NCBI GenBank assembly: GCA_963722415.1
Contig: CAVRNI010000030.1
Coordinates: 62,001 to 126,000 of the forward strand
Direction: 5' to 3'
Origin: JALOLG01 sp963722415
GTDB lineage: Bacteria; Actinomycetota; Acidimicrobiia; Acidimicrobiales; Ilumatobacteraceae
DNA: 64,000 nucleotides
Below the pieces are notes generated by a model. The model made no database searches and was not told where the DNA came from. It was given only the letters and a program-made list of their open reading frames with translations. Position numbers and translations under genes: made by a program. Position 1 is the first letter of the stretch; each line of letters begins with the position of its first letter. This document shows positions 26,483-36,631 of this stretch, piece by piece.

Positions 26483-27967
26483 ATGCGGCAGCTGAGCGGC
26501 ATCGATGTGACCTTCCTCAACATGGAGACGACGACCACCTACGGTCACGTCTCCTCGCTCAACATCTACGATCCCACCGGGGTGCCCGGCGGGGCGGGTG
26601 TCGAGGCGATGAAGCAGCTGATCCTCGAACGGATCGACCAGCTGGCGCCGTTCCGGCGGCGGCTCGTCGAGGTTCCGCTCGGGCTCGACCTGCCGTACTG
26701 GATCGAGGATCCCGACTTCGACATCGACTTCCACGTCCGCCACCACGCGGTCGCGCCGCCCGGCACTCCCGAGCAGCTCGGCGAGGCCATCAGCCGCATC
26801 CACGGGCGCCCGCTCGATCGTCGACGGCCGCTGTGGGAGCTGTACGTCATCGAAGGCGTCGACGGCGGCCGCCTGATCGCCCAGCTCACCAAGGTCCACC
26901 ACGCCGCGATCGACGGTGCTGCCGGGGCGCTCATGCTCGCCGCGATCCTCGACACCGACCCTGGCGCGCGTCCCACCGGCGTGCCACTCCCGTGGAGTCC
27001 CGACCGGATCCCGACCGACCAGGAGCTGCTGCAACGGACGTTCGCGGAGTTCGTGCGGCGGCCCGAGAAGCTGATCCGCCTGTCGGTGCAGTCGTTGCGG
27101 GAGCTGGCGGCGTCGACGCAGGTCGGCGGGTTGCGAATCCTCGCCGATCTGATCGCCCAGCCGATGCCGGGACCGCTCGGATCTCTGATGCGCACGCGCC
27201 TCCGGAGCGGATCCGAGTCCGAGGTCGACCGGCCGCCTCACCTGCCGCCGACGGCAGCGCCGCGTACGCCGTGGAACAGGTCGATCTCACCGCACCGGAG
27301 GTTCGCCTACACCACGATCGAGCTCGACTCGGCGAAGCAGGTGCGGCGGGCGACGGGTTGCACGTTCAACGACGTCGTGATGGCGATCTGCTCCGGGACG
27401 CTGCGGCGCTACCTGTTGAAGCACGACTGCCTGCCCGACGAGTCGTTGATCGCGATGGTGCCGGTGAGCGTCCGCTCGGGTTCGGAGTCCGACAGCTACT
27501 CGAACCGCGTGTCGGCGATGCTCGGCGACCTGGCAACGGACGAGCCCGATCCCGCCAAGCGGCTGGCGCGGGTGCAGCGCAGCATGACGGCGGCGAAGGA
27601 GAACTTCAGGGCGATCCCGGCCGAGACGCTGCAGGACTTCACCCAGTTCGCACCGCCGGCGATCGCGGCGCGGGCGATGCGGATGTACAGCCGGCTGCGG
27701 ATCGCCGATCGCATGAACCCGCCGTTCAACGTCGTGATCTCGAACGTGCCCGGGCCGTCGATCCCGCTGTACGCGGCCGGCGCCAAGCTCGAACACTTCT
27801 ACCCGGTCTCCGCGCTCGCCGACGGCCAGGGCCTGAACATCACCGTGCAGAGCTACAACGGCAACCTCGACTTCGGCTTCCTCGCCGACCGCGAGCTGGT
27901 GCCCGACGTGTGGACGATGACCGAGCTCCTCCACGAGTCGATGGACGAGCTGCTGGCCCTCGTCTAA
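26483..27967 (+). CDS. Wax ester synthase / diacylglycerol acyltransferase (WS/DGAT)
   Basis: 494 residues. Catalytic motif HHAAIDG at about residue 139, PLWELYVIEG before it, and the second-domain motifs CTFNDVVMAICSGTLRRYLL and FNVVISNVPGPSIPLYAAGA. The enzyme joins acyl-CoA to a fatty alcohol or diacylglycerol to make wax esters or triacylglycerol, at the inner face of the membrane. Length and domain order are normal for the actinobacterial family. It is divergent from the MBL-fold hydrolase and ends at a bidirectional hairpin. Confidence 0.92.
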   Translation: MRQLSGIDVTFLNMETTTTYGHVSSLNIYDPTGVPGGAGVEAMKQLILERIDQLAPFRRRLVEVPLGLDLPYWIEDPDFDIDFHVRHHAVAPPGTPEQLGEAISRIHGRPLDRRRPLWELYVIEGVDGGRLIAQLTKVHHAAIDGAAGALMLAAILDTDPGARPTGVPLPWSPDRIPTDQELLQRTFAEFVRRPEKLIRLSVQSLRELAASTQVGGLRILADLIAQPMPGPLGSLMRTRLRSGSESEVDRPPHLPPTAAPRTPWNRSISPHRRFAYTTIELDSAKQVRRATGCTFNDVVMAICSGTLRRYLLKHDCLPDESLIAMVPVSVRSGSESDSYSNRVSAMLGDLATDEPDPAKRLARVQRSMTAAKENFRAIPAETLQDFTQFAPPAIAARAMRMYSRLRIADRMNPPFNVVISNVPGPSIPLYAAGAKLEHFYPVSALADGQGLNITVQSYNGNLDFGFLADRELVPDVWTMTELLHESMDELLALV

Positions 27968-27972
27968 CCCCG

Positions 27973-28023
27973 TGTTTGTGTCACAGAAACCGGCGACTTT
28001 CGCCGATGTCGGTGACACAAACA
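27973..28023. terminator. Bidirectional terminator hairpin
   Basis: The outer arms tgtttgtgtcac / gtgacacaaaca form a perfect 12-bp stem. A second stem (cggcga / tcgccg) is nested in the loop. It lies between convergent genes. Confidence 0.75.
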
Positions 28024-28045
28024 GAGAAAGGGGGCGGCGCGGCGG

Positions 28046-30055
28046 TTACAGCCGCATCGCGAGGGATCGGCCTTCGTAGAAGGCGAGGCTGGCGCGCCGC
28101 GGGGCGACGCAATCGCCGACCTGATGGAAGTCGACGCCGGCTCGATCCAGGGCGAGGCCCAGCTCGTCGTTGGCCCGTGGCGTCTCGGCGATCACGAGCC
28201 AGTCGAAGGGCTCGGACGTCACCGCGCCCGTGAGCGTCGAGCGCAGCATCGCGACATCGCCGAGCCACGCGTCGACGACGGTGTGCGGCCGCATGTCGCC
28301 ACCCGCGCGGCGAATCGCTGACGCGCCGGCACGTCGGCCGCGCTGTGGAACAGGCCACCGGCGACAGCCGGCGCCGACGTCGCGAGGCATACATCGCATC
28401 CCCGCTCCTGCAGGAACATCGCGGTGCCGATCCCCCGCCAATCGCCGAGGTCGTCGAGCAGGAGGACACGGCCCTCGGGCGAGGCCCCACCTTCGAGCAC
28501 GTCCTCGATCGAGGCGACGTTGCGCGCGTCGACACCGGGGAGGCGATCGCTCATCGGCGCCGCGCGTTGGAAGCCGGACCGGGCGGGCAGAGCACCGGTC
28601 GCGACGACCACGATGTCGGCTCCCGCAGTCGCGATCCACGCGTCATCGACGAGTGTGTTCAGCCGCAGATCGACATCGAGCTGAGCGAGCTGCCGTGCGT
28701 ACCAGTCGATGTGGTCGAGCACCTGCTGACGGCTCGGCTGCACACCGGCCAGCCGGTACTGACCACCGATCTCGGGGCCGGCCTCGACGACGATGACCCC
28801 GTGGCCGCGCTCGGCACAGACGCGCGCGACCTCCAGCCCGGCGGGTCCGGCACCGACGACGAGCACGGACTTGGGCTGTTCTGCCGGCACCAACCGGTCG
28901 CCGCCCCAGATGTGCTCGCGGCCGGCTGACGGATTGATCAGACACGAGATCCAGTAGTCCCGCGAGCGTCGCCCCCAGCACAACTGGTTGCACGAGATGC
29001 ACGGCCTGACATCGCCCGCGCGACCCTCGCGTGCCTTGCGAACGAGGTGCGCGGTCGGCGATCTGACCGCGCACGATCGAGACCATGTCGGCACTGCCGG
29101 CGGCCAGGACGGCCTCGGCCGCGGCGGGGGTCCGGATGTGGCTCTCTGCCTGGACGAGCGCGTGTGACGTCACCTGTTTGAGCGCGGCGGCGAAGGGCTC
29201 CCCGAGGCGGGCCGGATACAGCGAGGTCGGCATCAACTTGTAGAAGTCGAAGTAGCTGCCGGTGCCGCACGTGACGTAGTCCATCAACGCCCTGGCGTCG
29301 TGCCAGGCGACGATCTCCTGCATCGACTCCATCGACAGCGACGGATCGGATTCGGGATCGACGTTGACGGCCAGACCGATGATGAAGTCGTCGCCGACCT
29401 CCGTGCGAATCGCGTCGAGCAGGGTGGCCGAGAACCGCACCCGGTTCTCGAGCGAGCCTCCCCAGCGATCGGTCCGACGGTTCGACCAAGGCGTCCAGAA
29501 CTGGTCGATCACCGCGTGGTACGCGGCGAACAGCTCGACACCATCGAACCCCGACGCTTTCGCTCGCCCGGCCGCGCGCACGAACGCGTCGATGAGCTCG
29601 AGGATCTCGGCCTCGGTCATCGCGTGGCTGCCGTCGGCGTCGTGATACGAGGGCAGGCCGGACGGTGACCAGTTCGGCGCGAACGAGTTGTCGGCATCGC
29701 CGTGCTGACCGACGTGGTACAGCTGGTGGATCATGACGACGTCGCCGTCGGCGGCATCCCGACAGGCATCCGTCAGTCGCCGGAACCCCGGAACGACCGA
29801 ATCGTCGTCGACCCGGAAGTTGCCGCGCGTGAGCACGGCGGTCCGATGGACCGGCATCGGCTCGACGACGATCATGCCGGCACCGCCGAGCGCGCGTTCC
29901 CGGTAGTAGGCGACGTGACGATCGGAGACCAGACCGCCCTCGCCCATGTTGGCGGTGTGGGCGCCGAAGTTGATCCTGCTGCGCAGCGTGCGGTGGCGCA
30001 GTTGCAGCGGAGCGAAGACGTGGGGGAAGTCGTCAGCGCGGCCCGGGGCGTTCAT
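28046..30055 (-). CDS. Old Yellow Enzyme-type flavin oxidoreductase with NAD(P)/FAD domain (frameshifted)
   Basis: About 669 residues across two indels (near 29070 and 28270). The N-terminal TIM barrel binds FMN: RSRINFGAHTANMGEGGLVS, then GASGFDGVELFAAYHAVIDQ-like segments around 29540 and the barrel-end SADMVSIVRGQIAD. An iron-sulfur motif C-I-S-C-N-Q-L-C with a fourth Cys (YWISCLINP) follows. Then comes a dinucleotide domain with VLVVGAGPAGLEVARVCAER, and the end VGDCVAPRRASLAFYEGRSL. This is the 2,4-dienoyl-CoA reductase/trimethylamine dehydrogenase layout. The substrate is unknown. ATG at 30055 overlaps the GMC stop (ATGA), so the two are translation-coupled. Confidence 0.82.
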
Positions 30056-31384
30056 GTCGCCGCGGCTCCGCCGCGCAGCCAGCGCTCGGCCATCGTCTCG
30101 GCGAGCATCACGGTGGGGATGTGGGTGTTGACGAGCGGGATGTCGAAGAAGACCGAGGCGTCGCACACGAACAACCCGCGATATCCGTTGACGCGGCAGT
30201 CATCGTCGACCACCACACCCATCCGACACGTGCACGACGCGTGCACGTAGTCACCGACGCTCGTCGGGAGCCACTCGGCGATCCGTTCAGGCGAGTCGAG
30301 GGCATCGATGGTGGTGCCCTTGTCGTCGATGTACGCCGCCGTGACGATCGCTTCGAACGCCGGGTGACGCAAGAGCGTGAGCGTCGTTTCGACGCCTCGG
30401 ACCAACGCCGCGAGATCGGCGGGATCCGACAGCATCCGGAACTCGACGTACGGCGGCATGTGCGGGTCGGGGTCGACGAGCAGGACGCGGCCTGAACTGT
30501 GCACTTCCATCAACGCCGGCATCAGCAGTCCGTACCCACGCGCCCGCGGGCCGAGATGGTTCATCGGCAGCACCTGCAAGCCGTCGCGCTGGAGCATCGT
30601 CGTCGCCACGATCGACGACGGATCGGCGATCGCGTCGGCGACGAGCCGCAGCGTGATCGGCGCCGACGGGTGGTCCTTCAGCCCCTCCCCCACACCGGGG
30701 GTGTCGACGCCGCTGCGCAGGAGGATCGCCGGGCTGTGGATCGCGCCGGCGCTGATCACCACCCGATCGGCGGCGAGCTCGGCCCCTTGGTCCGTCTCCA
30801 CCCCGACCGCCCTGCGATCGTCGAACACGATCCGGTCGACGTGCACGTCACTCACGATCTCGAGGTTCGGCCGGGCGCGGACCGGGTCGAGGTAGGCCTC
30901 GACCACCGTGACCCTTCGCCCATCACGGCGGGTGATCGGGACGGGGCCGGCGTCACGGTCGGCGGCGACGAGCGCGCGGTCGACCGCCCCCCACTCGTAC
31001 TCCGGTACCAGCTCGGTGTCGATCAGGTGATCGGCGACGAACGGACCACCGGCCAGCGCGATCATGGCGTTGACGGCGCCCGAGCCACCCATCCCTCTCC
31101 CCGTCACGTAGCGCGTCGGCGGCTGCCCGTCGACGCGAACCGCCGTGAGATCGAGGTGCGTGCGTTCGGGGTCGGCGAGATCGTCGAAGAAGCTCCTCCC
31201 GTCGCCGGCCCGGGCACCCCCCGCCGCCCTCGACGTCGTCGTCAGTCACCGCCGCGGATCGGCGCGCCGGACCCGATTCCAGCAACGTCACCGCGTTCGA
31301 CGGATCGGCGCTCAGACGAGCGGCGAGAACGCACCCAGCTGATCCGCCGCCGACGATCGTCCATCGCGTGGTTGGTTCGGTCAT
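30052..31384 (-). CDS. GMC-family flavin oxidoreductase (frameshifted)
   Basis: About 444 residues, short for the family. The FAD-binding start is RWTIVGGGSAGCVLAARLSA, then GMGGSGAVNAMI, the second GMC signature VVISAGAIHSPAILLRSGV, and the C-terminal catalytic region YVHASCTCRMG followed by PLVNTHIPTVMLAE (conserved His and Asn/His pair). One indel near 31210. Short actinobacterial GMC enzymes include mycofactocin-associated alcohol dehydrogenases, but no mycofactocin genes are seen here. It follows the histidine phosphatase by ten bases and overlaps the Old-Yellow-type gene, so the three form an operon. Confidence 0.8.
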
Positions 31385-31394
31385 CGATCTCGTG

Positions 31395-32066
31395 TCACGA
31401 CGACGGCGCCTCGAGCGCGACGAGGTGCGCGTGATCGTTGTAGCGCTCGAGCTTCCAGCGACCCGGTGCCACCAACACCATCTCGGTGATCGACGTGTTC
31501 CTCGTGTGCAGCTCGAAGATGCCGGTCGGCGGCGTGCGCAGGGCCATCCGCAGTGTGGCATCGACGACACCGCCGTGGCACACCACGACCACGGTTTGCC
31601 CAGCGTGGCGATCGAGCGCACCGCGCAGCGCAACACCGACCCGGTGATGGAACGCGGCGACGGTCTCGCCGCCCGGGAACGTCACGGCGTGGGGATCGAC
31701 CTCCCAGTCAGGCCGTCCGTAGCGTTCGAGGAACACGTCGAACGTCATCCCATCGCAGTCGGGCCCGGGATCGTGCTCGCCGAATCCATCGTCGACCTTG
31801 ACGTCGAGCCCGCCGAGTGCGGGGGCGATGACCTCGGCCGTCTCGATCGCCCGCGGATACGCACTCGCGTACAACGCATCGGCCGTCACCTCGCCCGTCG
31901 TGGACAGCCGGTCGCGCAGCGCTTCGGCCTGCCGACGGCCGAACGGCGATAGGCCCACGCAGGTGCGCGGTCCCCCGATCACCCGGTTCACGCTGACCAT
32001 CGACTCTGCATGACGCACGAGCACCAGACGCGTCGGAACGTACTCGCTCGCACCGTCGTCACTCAT
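31395..32066 (-). CDS. Histidine phosphatase family protein
   Basis: 223 residues with the phosphohistidine loop LVLVRHAESM at the N-terminus, and YASAYPRAIETAEVIAPAL and VVVVCHGGVVDATLRMAL carrying the remaining active-site Arg, Glu and His. This is the phosphoglycerate-mutase-like fold; many members are broad phosphatases. The ATG at 32066 is preferred over an in-frame ATG ten codons upstream because it gives the usual short lead to the RHA motif. First gene of the three-gene operon with GMC and Old-Yellow-type enzymes; divergent from purL. Confidence 0.85.
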   Translation of the reverse strand: MSDDGASEYVPTRLVLVRHAESMVSVNRVIGGPRTCVGLSPFGRRQAEALRDRLSTTGEVTADALYASAYPRAIETAEVIAPALGGLDVKVDDGFGEHDPGPDCDGMTFDVFLERYGRPDWEVDPHAVTFPGGETVAAFHHRVGVALRGALDRHAGQTVVVVCHGGVVDATLRMALRTPPTGIFELHTRNTSITEMVLVAPGRWKLERYNDHAHLVALEAPSS

Positions 32067-32149
32067 CGCGGTCAGGCTACGCATGCCGTCCGGCAAACAT
32101 TTCGTTCAAAGCCACGTGCGGGTGCCGCCAACTCCGTAGGGTCGGCGAT

Positions 32150-34950
32150 GTGGCCGCCGGGCATCGACTGACCATCACGTCGATCGATCCCGACCCCCGA
32201 GCCGGGGCGATCACGGCCGCCATCGGGCAGCTCGGGTTGCCGGCGCCCGCACCCGGTGACGTGGTGGTCGCCGACCTGATCTTCGTCGACGGACCGCTCG
32301 GCGCGGACGATCTCGCCGCCCTTCACGGGTTCCTCGTCGATCCGTTGCTGCAGCGCGGCACGTGGGCCACCCCCGATGCGCCGGGGGTCGAGATCAGCTA
32401 TCTCGCAGGGGTCACCGACGGTGCGGCGACCGCCCTGATGCACGCCGCCGCCCAGCTCGGCGTGCCGGTGAAGGCCGCCGCGACCGGACGCCGGGTCGAG
32501 TTCGGGCCGGCCATCGACCCGAGCGCGGCCGACGACATCGTGCGCCGCGTCGTCGCCAATCCGATCATCGAGCGGTGGACGTTCGGGCCCATCGAGCCCG
32601 ACCTCACGTCCGGTGGTCGGTCAGACGGCACCGCAACCGTCGTTCCTCTCCGCGGTCTCTCGCCAGCGGCACTCGAGCAGGTGGGCGTCGATCGGGCACT
32701 CGCCCTCGATCCCGAGGAGCTGTCGGCCGTGCAGCGTCACTTCGCGGCCGAGGGCCGTGATCCGACCGATGTCGAGCTCGAGACCATCGCCCAGACGTGG
32801 AGCGAGCACTGCTCGCACAAGACGTTCCGGGCGACGCTGGTGACCGACGACGGCGACGAGCGTCCGCCGCTGCTCACCGTCCTGCGCGAGTGCACGGATG
32901 CGATCGACGCGCCGTTCGTACGGTCGGCCTTCGTCGGCAACGCGGGCATCGTCTCCTACCGGCCAGGCACGACGATCGCCCTCAAGGCCGAGACCCACAA
33001 CCACCCCTCGGCTGTCGAACCGTTCGGCGGCGCCAACACCGGGGTTGGCGGGGTGATCCGCGATGTGCTCGGCGCCGCCCATCGCCCGATCGCGATCACC
33101 GACATCTTGTGCTTCGGGCCGCCCGACACGCCGCTCGCCGACGTCCCCGACGGCGCCCTCCACCCGCTGCGGATCCGCGAGGGCGTGATCGACGGTGTCG
33201 CCGACTACGGCAACAAGATCGGCCTCCCGACCGTCGCCGGCGCCGTGCTCTACGACCCCGCTTACACCACCAACCCGTTGGTGTTCGCCGGTTGCATCGG
33301 TGTGGCCGACGAACGTGCGCCGTTCGTCGGTCCGCATCCGGGCGACCGGGTCGTCGTGATCGGCGGCCGCACCGGCCGCGACGGGATCCGTGGCGCCACG
33401 TTCTCGTCGCTGACGATGGATGCCACCACCGGCTCGGTCGCCGGAGCGAGCGTCCAGATCGGCGACCCCGTCACCGAGAAGCTGCTGATCGACGTGCTGG
33501 TCGGTGCCGAGGAGCTGTACACGGCCATCACCGACTGCGGGGCCGGCGGGCTGTCGTCGGCGGTCGGCGAGATGGCCGATGGCGTCGGCGCCGACGTCGA
33601 GCTCGACCTCGTGCCGCTCAAGTACGCAGGCCTCGAGCCGTGGGAGATCTGGCTGTCGGAGGCGCAGGAACGGATGGTCGTGGCGGTCGCCCCGCACCGC
33701 ATCGGCGAGCTGCGCGAGCGCTGCCGGATCCACGGGGTCGAGCTGGCCGATCTCGGCTCGTTCACCGGCGACCGTCGGCTGGTCGTGCGATCGCACGGCG
33801 ACGTCGTGCTCGATCTCGACACCGCCTTCCTGCACGACGGACGGCCGCCGCGCCGGATGACGGCCACGATGCCGACGCCCGAGCGCGTCATGGTCGGGCG
33901 AGCCGTCGACGACCCGAAGTCCGTCCTGCTCGCTCTGCTCGCCCACCGGAACATCGCGTCGAAGGCGCCCACGATCCACCGCTACGACCACGAGATCCTC
34001 GGTGCGACGGCGGTACGCCCACTCGTCGGCGCGCGGTCCGACGCGCCCGCCGACGGCGTCGTCCTCGCCAGTCCCGGCGACTAGGACGGGCTGGCGATCG
34101 GCATCGGTGTCAACCCGTGGTACGGGCTCCACGACCCCGAAGCGATGGCATACGCCGTGGTCGACGAGGCGATCCGCAACATCGTCGCCGTCGGTGCCGA
34201 CCCCGACCGCGTGTCGTTGCTCGACAACTTCTCGTGGGGCGATCCGCGACGGACGTCGACGCTCGGCGACCTGATCGCCGCCGTCGACGGGTGCTGCGCG
34301 GCAGCCATCGCCCACGGCGCGCCGTTCGTCTCGGGGAAGGACTCGCTGAACAACGAGTACACCGGCGCCGACGGCGAGCGTCATGCAGTGCCACCGACGC
34401 TCGTGATCACCGCCGTCGGCCACGTCCCCGACGCCGACGCGTGCGTCACCCCCGACCTCGCCGCGGCCGGCAACGCACTGTTCCTCCTCGGCTCGACGCG
34501 ACCCGAGTTCGCCGGCAGTCACCTCGACCTCGTGCTCGGTCCGCCGGCACTACGCCGGGCACGGTGCCGGCGCCCGACCTCGGTGCTCCGATCCGGTACC
34601 GCAACCTCCATCGGGCGATACGAGCCGGCCTCGTGCGATCGTGCCACGACGTCAGCGAGGGCGGCTTGGCGGTCGCCATCGCCGAGATGTGCATCGGCGG
34701 TCGGTTGGGTGCGGCGGTCACGGGGTTGCCCCACGTCGATACGTCCACCGCACTGTTCGCCGAGTCGGCGAGCCGGTTGGTCGTCGAGATCGCGCCTGCC
34801 GACGTCGACCGCTTCCGCGAACTGATGGCCGAGCCGATCCTCCACCTCGGCCATGTCACCGACGACGGCCACTTGTCGTTCGTCGGCGTCGAACCGGTTC
34901 ACGTCGACGAGCTCGTGGCCGCGTTCGACCGAGTGGGGATGAGCGCATGA
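32150..34950 (+). CDS. purL: FGAM synthase, PurS-PurL fusion, with internal stop and frameshift
   Basis: About 933 residues. The first ~190 are PurS-like (GHRLTITSIDPDPRAGAITA, then a second related half); the rest is the large subunit that makes formylglycinamidine ribotide with ammonia from PurQ. Active site TWSEHCSHKTF, substrate/metal motif ETHNHPSAVEPFGGANTGVG, later DCGAGGLSSAVGEMADGVG and HDVSEGGLAVAIAEM. Two lesions: a TAG at 34082-34084 between SPGD and DGLAIGIGVNP (TGG, Trp, would fit), and a one-base loss near 34555. The gene is indispensable for purine synthesis and heads the operon, so sequencing errors are likelier than loss. GTG start; its end overlaps purQ (ATGA). Confidence 0.9.
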
Positions 34951-35669
34951 TCCCGGCCAAGGCGATCGTCATCACCGGTCCCGGGACCAACCGCGACGGT
35001 GACGCGGCAGTCGCGCTCCGTTTGGCAGGGGCCGACCCCACGATCGTGTCGGCCACGCAGCTCGTCGAGCATCGCGCCCTGCTCGACGAGGCGCGCCTCG
35101 CCGTGGTCGCCGGAGGGTTCAGCTACGGCGACGCGCTCGGCGCCGGGCGCATGCTGGCGCTCGATCTCACCGTCATGCTCGGCGACGCGCTGCGCGCCTT
35201 CGTCGCCGGTGGTCGACCTCTGATCGGGATCTGCAACGGCTTCCAGGTGCTCACCCGAACGGGGCTGTTACCGGGATCGCTCGGGCACAACGCCAACGGG
35301 CGTTTCGACTGCCGTTGGGTCGAGCTCGACCCGCAGCCAGAGTCGAGCTGCGTGTGGACCAGGGGCCTGCAGGACGCCGTCCATTGCCCGATCGCCCACG
35401 GCGAGGGGCGCTACGTGCATCCCGACGTCGACGCCCTCGCCGCCGACGGCCAGGTCGCGTTGCGGTACCACGGGTCGAACCCGAACGGTTCGGCGGCCGA
35501 CATCGCAGGCGTGTGCAACGCGTCCGGCACCGTGCTCGGGCTGATGCCGCATCCCGAGAACCACGTCGTCGCCCGTCAGCACCCCCACCACCGGCGCGGC
35601 GGGGGCGGTCCTTCGCACCTCGGCCTGCGGTTGTTCGAGAACGGCGTCGCGTACGCCAGGGCGGCCTAG
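34947..35669 (+). CDS. purQ: FGAM synthase glutaminase subunit
   Basis: 240-residue class I glutamine amidotransferase that feeds ammonia to PurL. The segment VITGPGTNRDGDAAVALRLA is the family's N-terminal block. The nucleophile elbow is LIGICNGFQVL with catalytic Cys, and the His-x-Glu pair is in LGLMPHPEN. FSYGDALGAGRMLA and the IAHGEGRYVHPD loop match PurQ. The start overlaps the purL stop by four bases and the end is eight bases from purC, so it is translation-coupled. Intact, without indels. Confidence 0.94.
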   Translation: MIPAKAIVITGPGTNRDGDAAVALRLAGADPTIVSATQLVEHRALLDEARLAVVAGGFSYGDALGAGRMLALDLTVMLGDALRAFVAGGRPLIGICNGFQVLTRTGLLPGSLGHNANGRFDCRWVELDPQPESSCVWTRGLQDAVHCPIAHGEGRYVHPDVDALAADGQVALRYHGSNPNGSAADIAGVCNASGTVLGLMPHPENHVVARQHPHHRRGGGGPSHLGLRLFENGVAYARAA

Positions 35670-35677
35670 GAGGATCC

Positions 35678-36631
35678 GTGGAGACGCACACGATCGAACC
35701 GTTCACCGACATCGTGCTCCCGCTCGCCGACCGGCGCGACGGCAAGGTCCGCGCGTCCTACGCACTCGCTTCGGACCAGCGGCTGATGATCACCACCGAT
35801 CGGCTGTCGGCGTTCGATCGTGTGATCGCCGCCGTGCCGTACAAGGGGCAGGTCCTCAACCAGCTGTCCGCATGGTGGTTCGAGCGCACCGCCGACGTCG
35901 TCGCCAACCATGTCGTCGGGGTGCCCGACCCCAACGTCCTCGTCGCGCACGCCGCGCGAACGCTCCCGGTCGAGGTCGTCGTGCGCGGGTACATCACCGG
36001 GGTCACCGATACCTCACTGTGGCGTCAGTACGACGAAGGGGCGCGCACGATCTACGGCCACCGGTTTCCCGACGGGTTGGCCAAGAACACCCCGCTGCCC
36101 GAACCGATCGTCACGCCCACCACGAAGGCCGAGCACGGCGGCCACGACGAGCCGATCACGTGCGACGAGGTCGTCACCCGCGGCCTGCTCGACGCCGACC
36201 TCTGGGCGCAGGTCTCGGCGGCCGCCCTCGAGGTGTTCCACCGCGGGACCACCGTGGGGCGCGAGGCTGGGCTGATCCTCGCCGACACCAAGTACGAATT
36301 CGGTCTCGCAACCGACGGTTCGCTGATGCTGATCGACGAGTTGCACACGCCCGACTCGTCGCGGTGGTGGGTCGCCGACAGCTATGAACGCCGGCTCGCC
36401 GCCGGCGAGGAGCCGGAGAGCCTCGACAAGGAGGTCGTCCGGCGGGCGTACGCCGAGATCGGCTACCGCGGCGATGGCCCGGTGCCGGAGCTGCCCGACG
36501 ACGTGTGGACCGCGACGTCGGCGCGCTACATCGACGCCTACGAGCGCCTCACCGGCGCTCCGTTCGAGCCCGGCTCGTACCCGGTCGCCGAGCGCATCGT
36601 CGCCAACCTGGAAGAAGCGGGGATCCTTTGA
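35678..36631 (+). CDS. purC: SAICAR synthase
   Basis: 317 residues, GTG start preceded by a strong AGGAGG site (35668-35673). N-terminal glycine loop YALASDQRLMITTDRLSAFD, then NQLSAWWFERTADVVANHVV, VVVRGYITGVTD, LPEPIVTPTTKAEHGGHDEP and LILADTKYEFGLATDGSLML. The enzyme joins aspartate to CAIR with ATP. It is slightly longer than the E. coli enzyme because of the actinobacterial/yeast-type insert around the TTKAE segment. Its stop overlaps the TTG start of purF. Confidence 0.95.
   Translation: METHTIEPFTDIVLPLADRRDGKVRASYALASDQRLMITTDRLSAFDRVIAAVPYKGQVLNQLSAWWFERTADVVANHVVGVPDPNVLVAHAARTLPVEVVVRGYITGVTDTSLWRQYDEGARTIYGHRFPDGLAKNTPLPEPIVTPTTKAEHGGHDEPITCDEVVTRGLLDADLWAQVSAAALEVFHRGTTVGREAGLILADTKYEFGLATDGSLMLIDELHTPDSSRWWVADSYERRLAAGEEPESLDKEVVRRAYAEIGYRGDGPVPELPDDVWTATSARYIDAYERLTGAPFEPGSYPVAERIVANLEEAGIL

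Noticed and set aside
34082..34084. TAG in purL as pyrrolysine or programmed readthrough
   Set aside because: No pylT/pylS genes or readthrough element are seen, and a second indel in the same gene makes sequence error the simpler reading.
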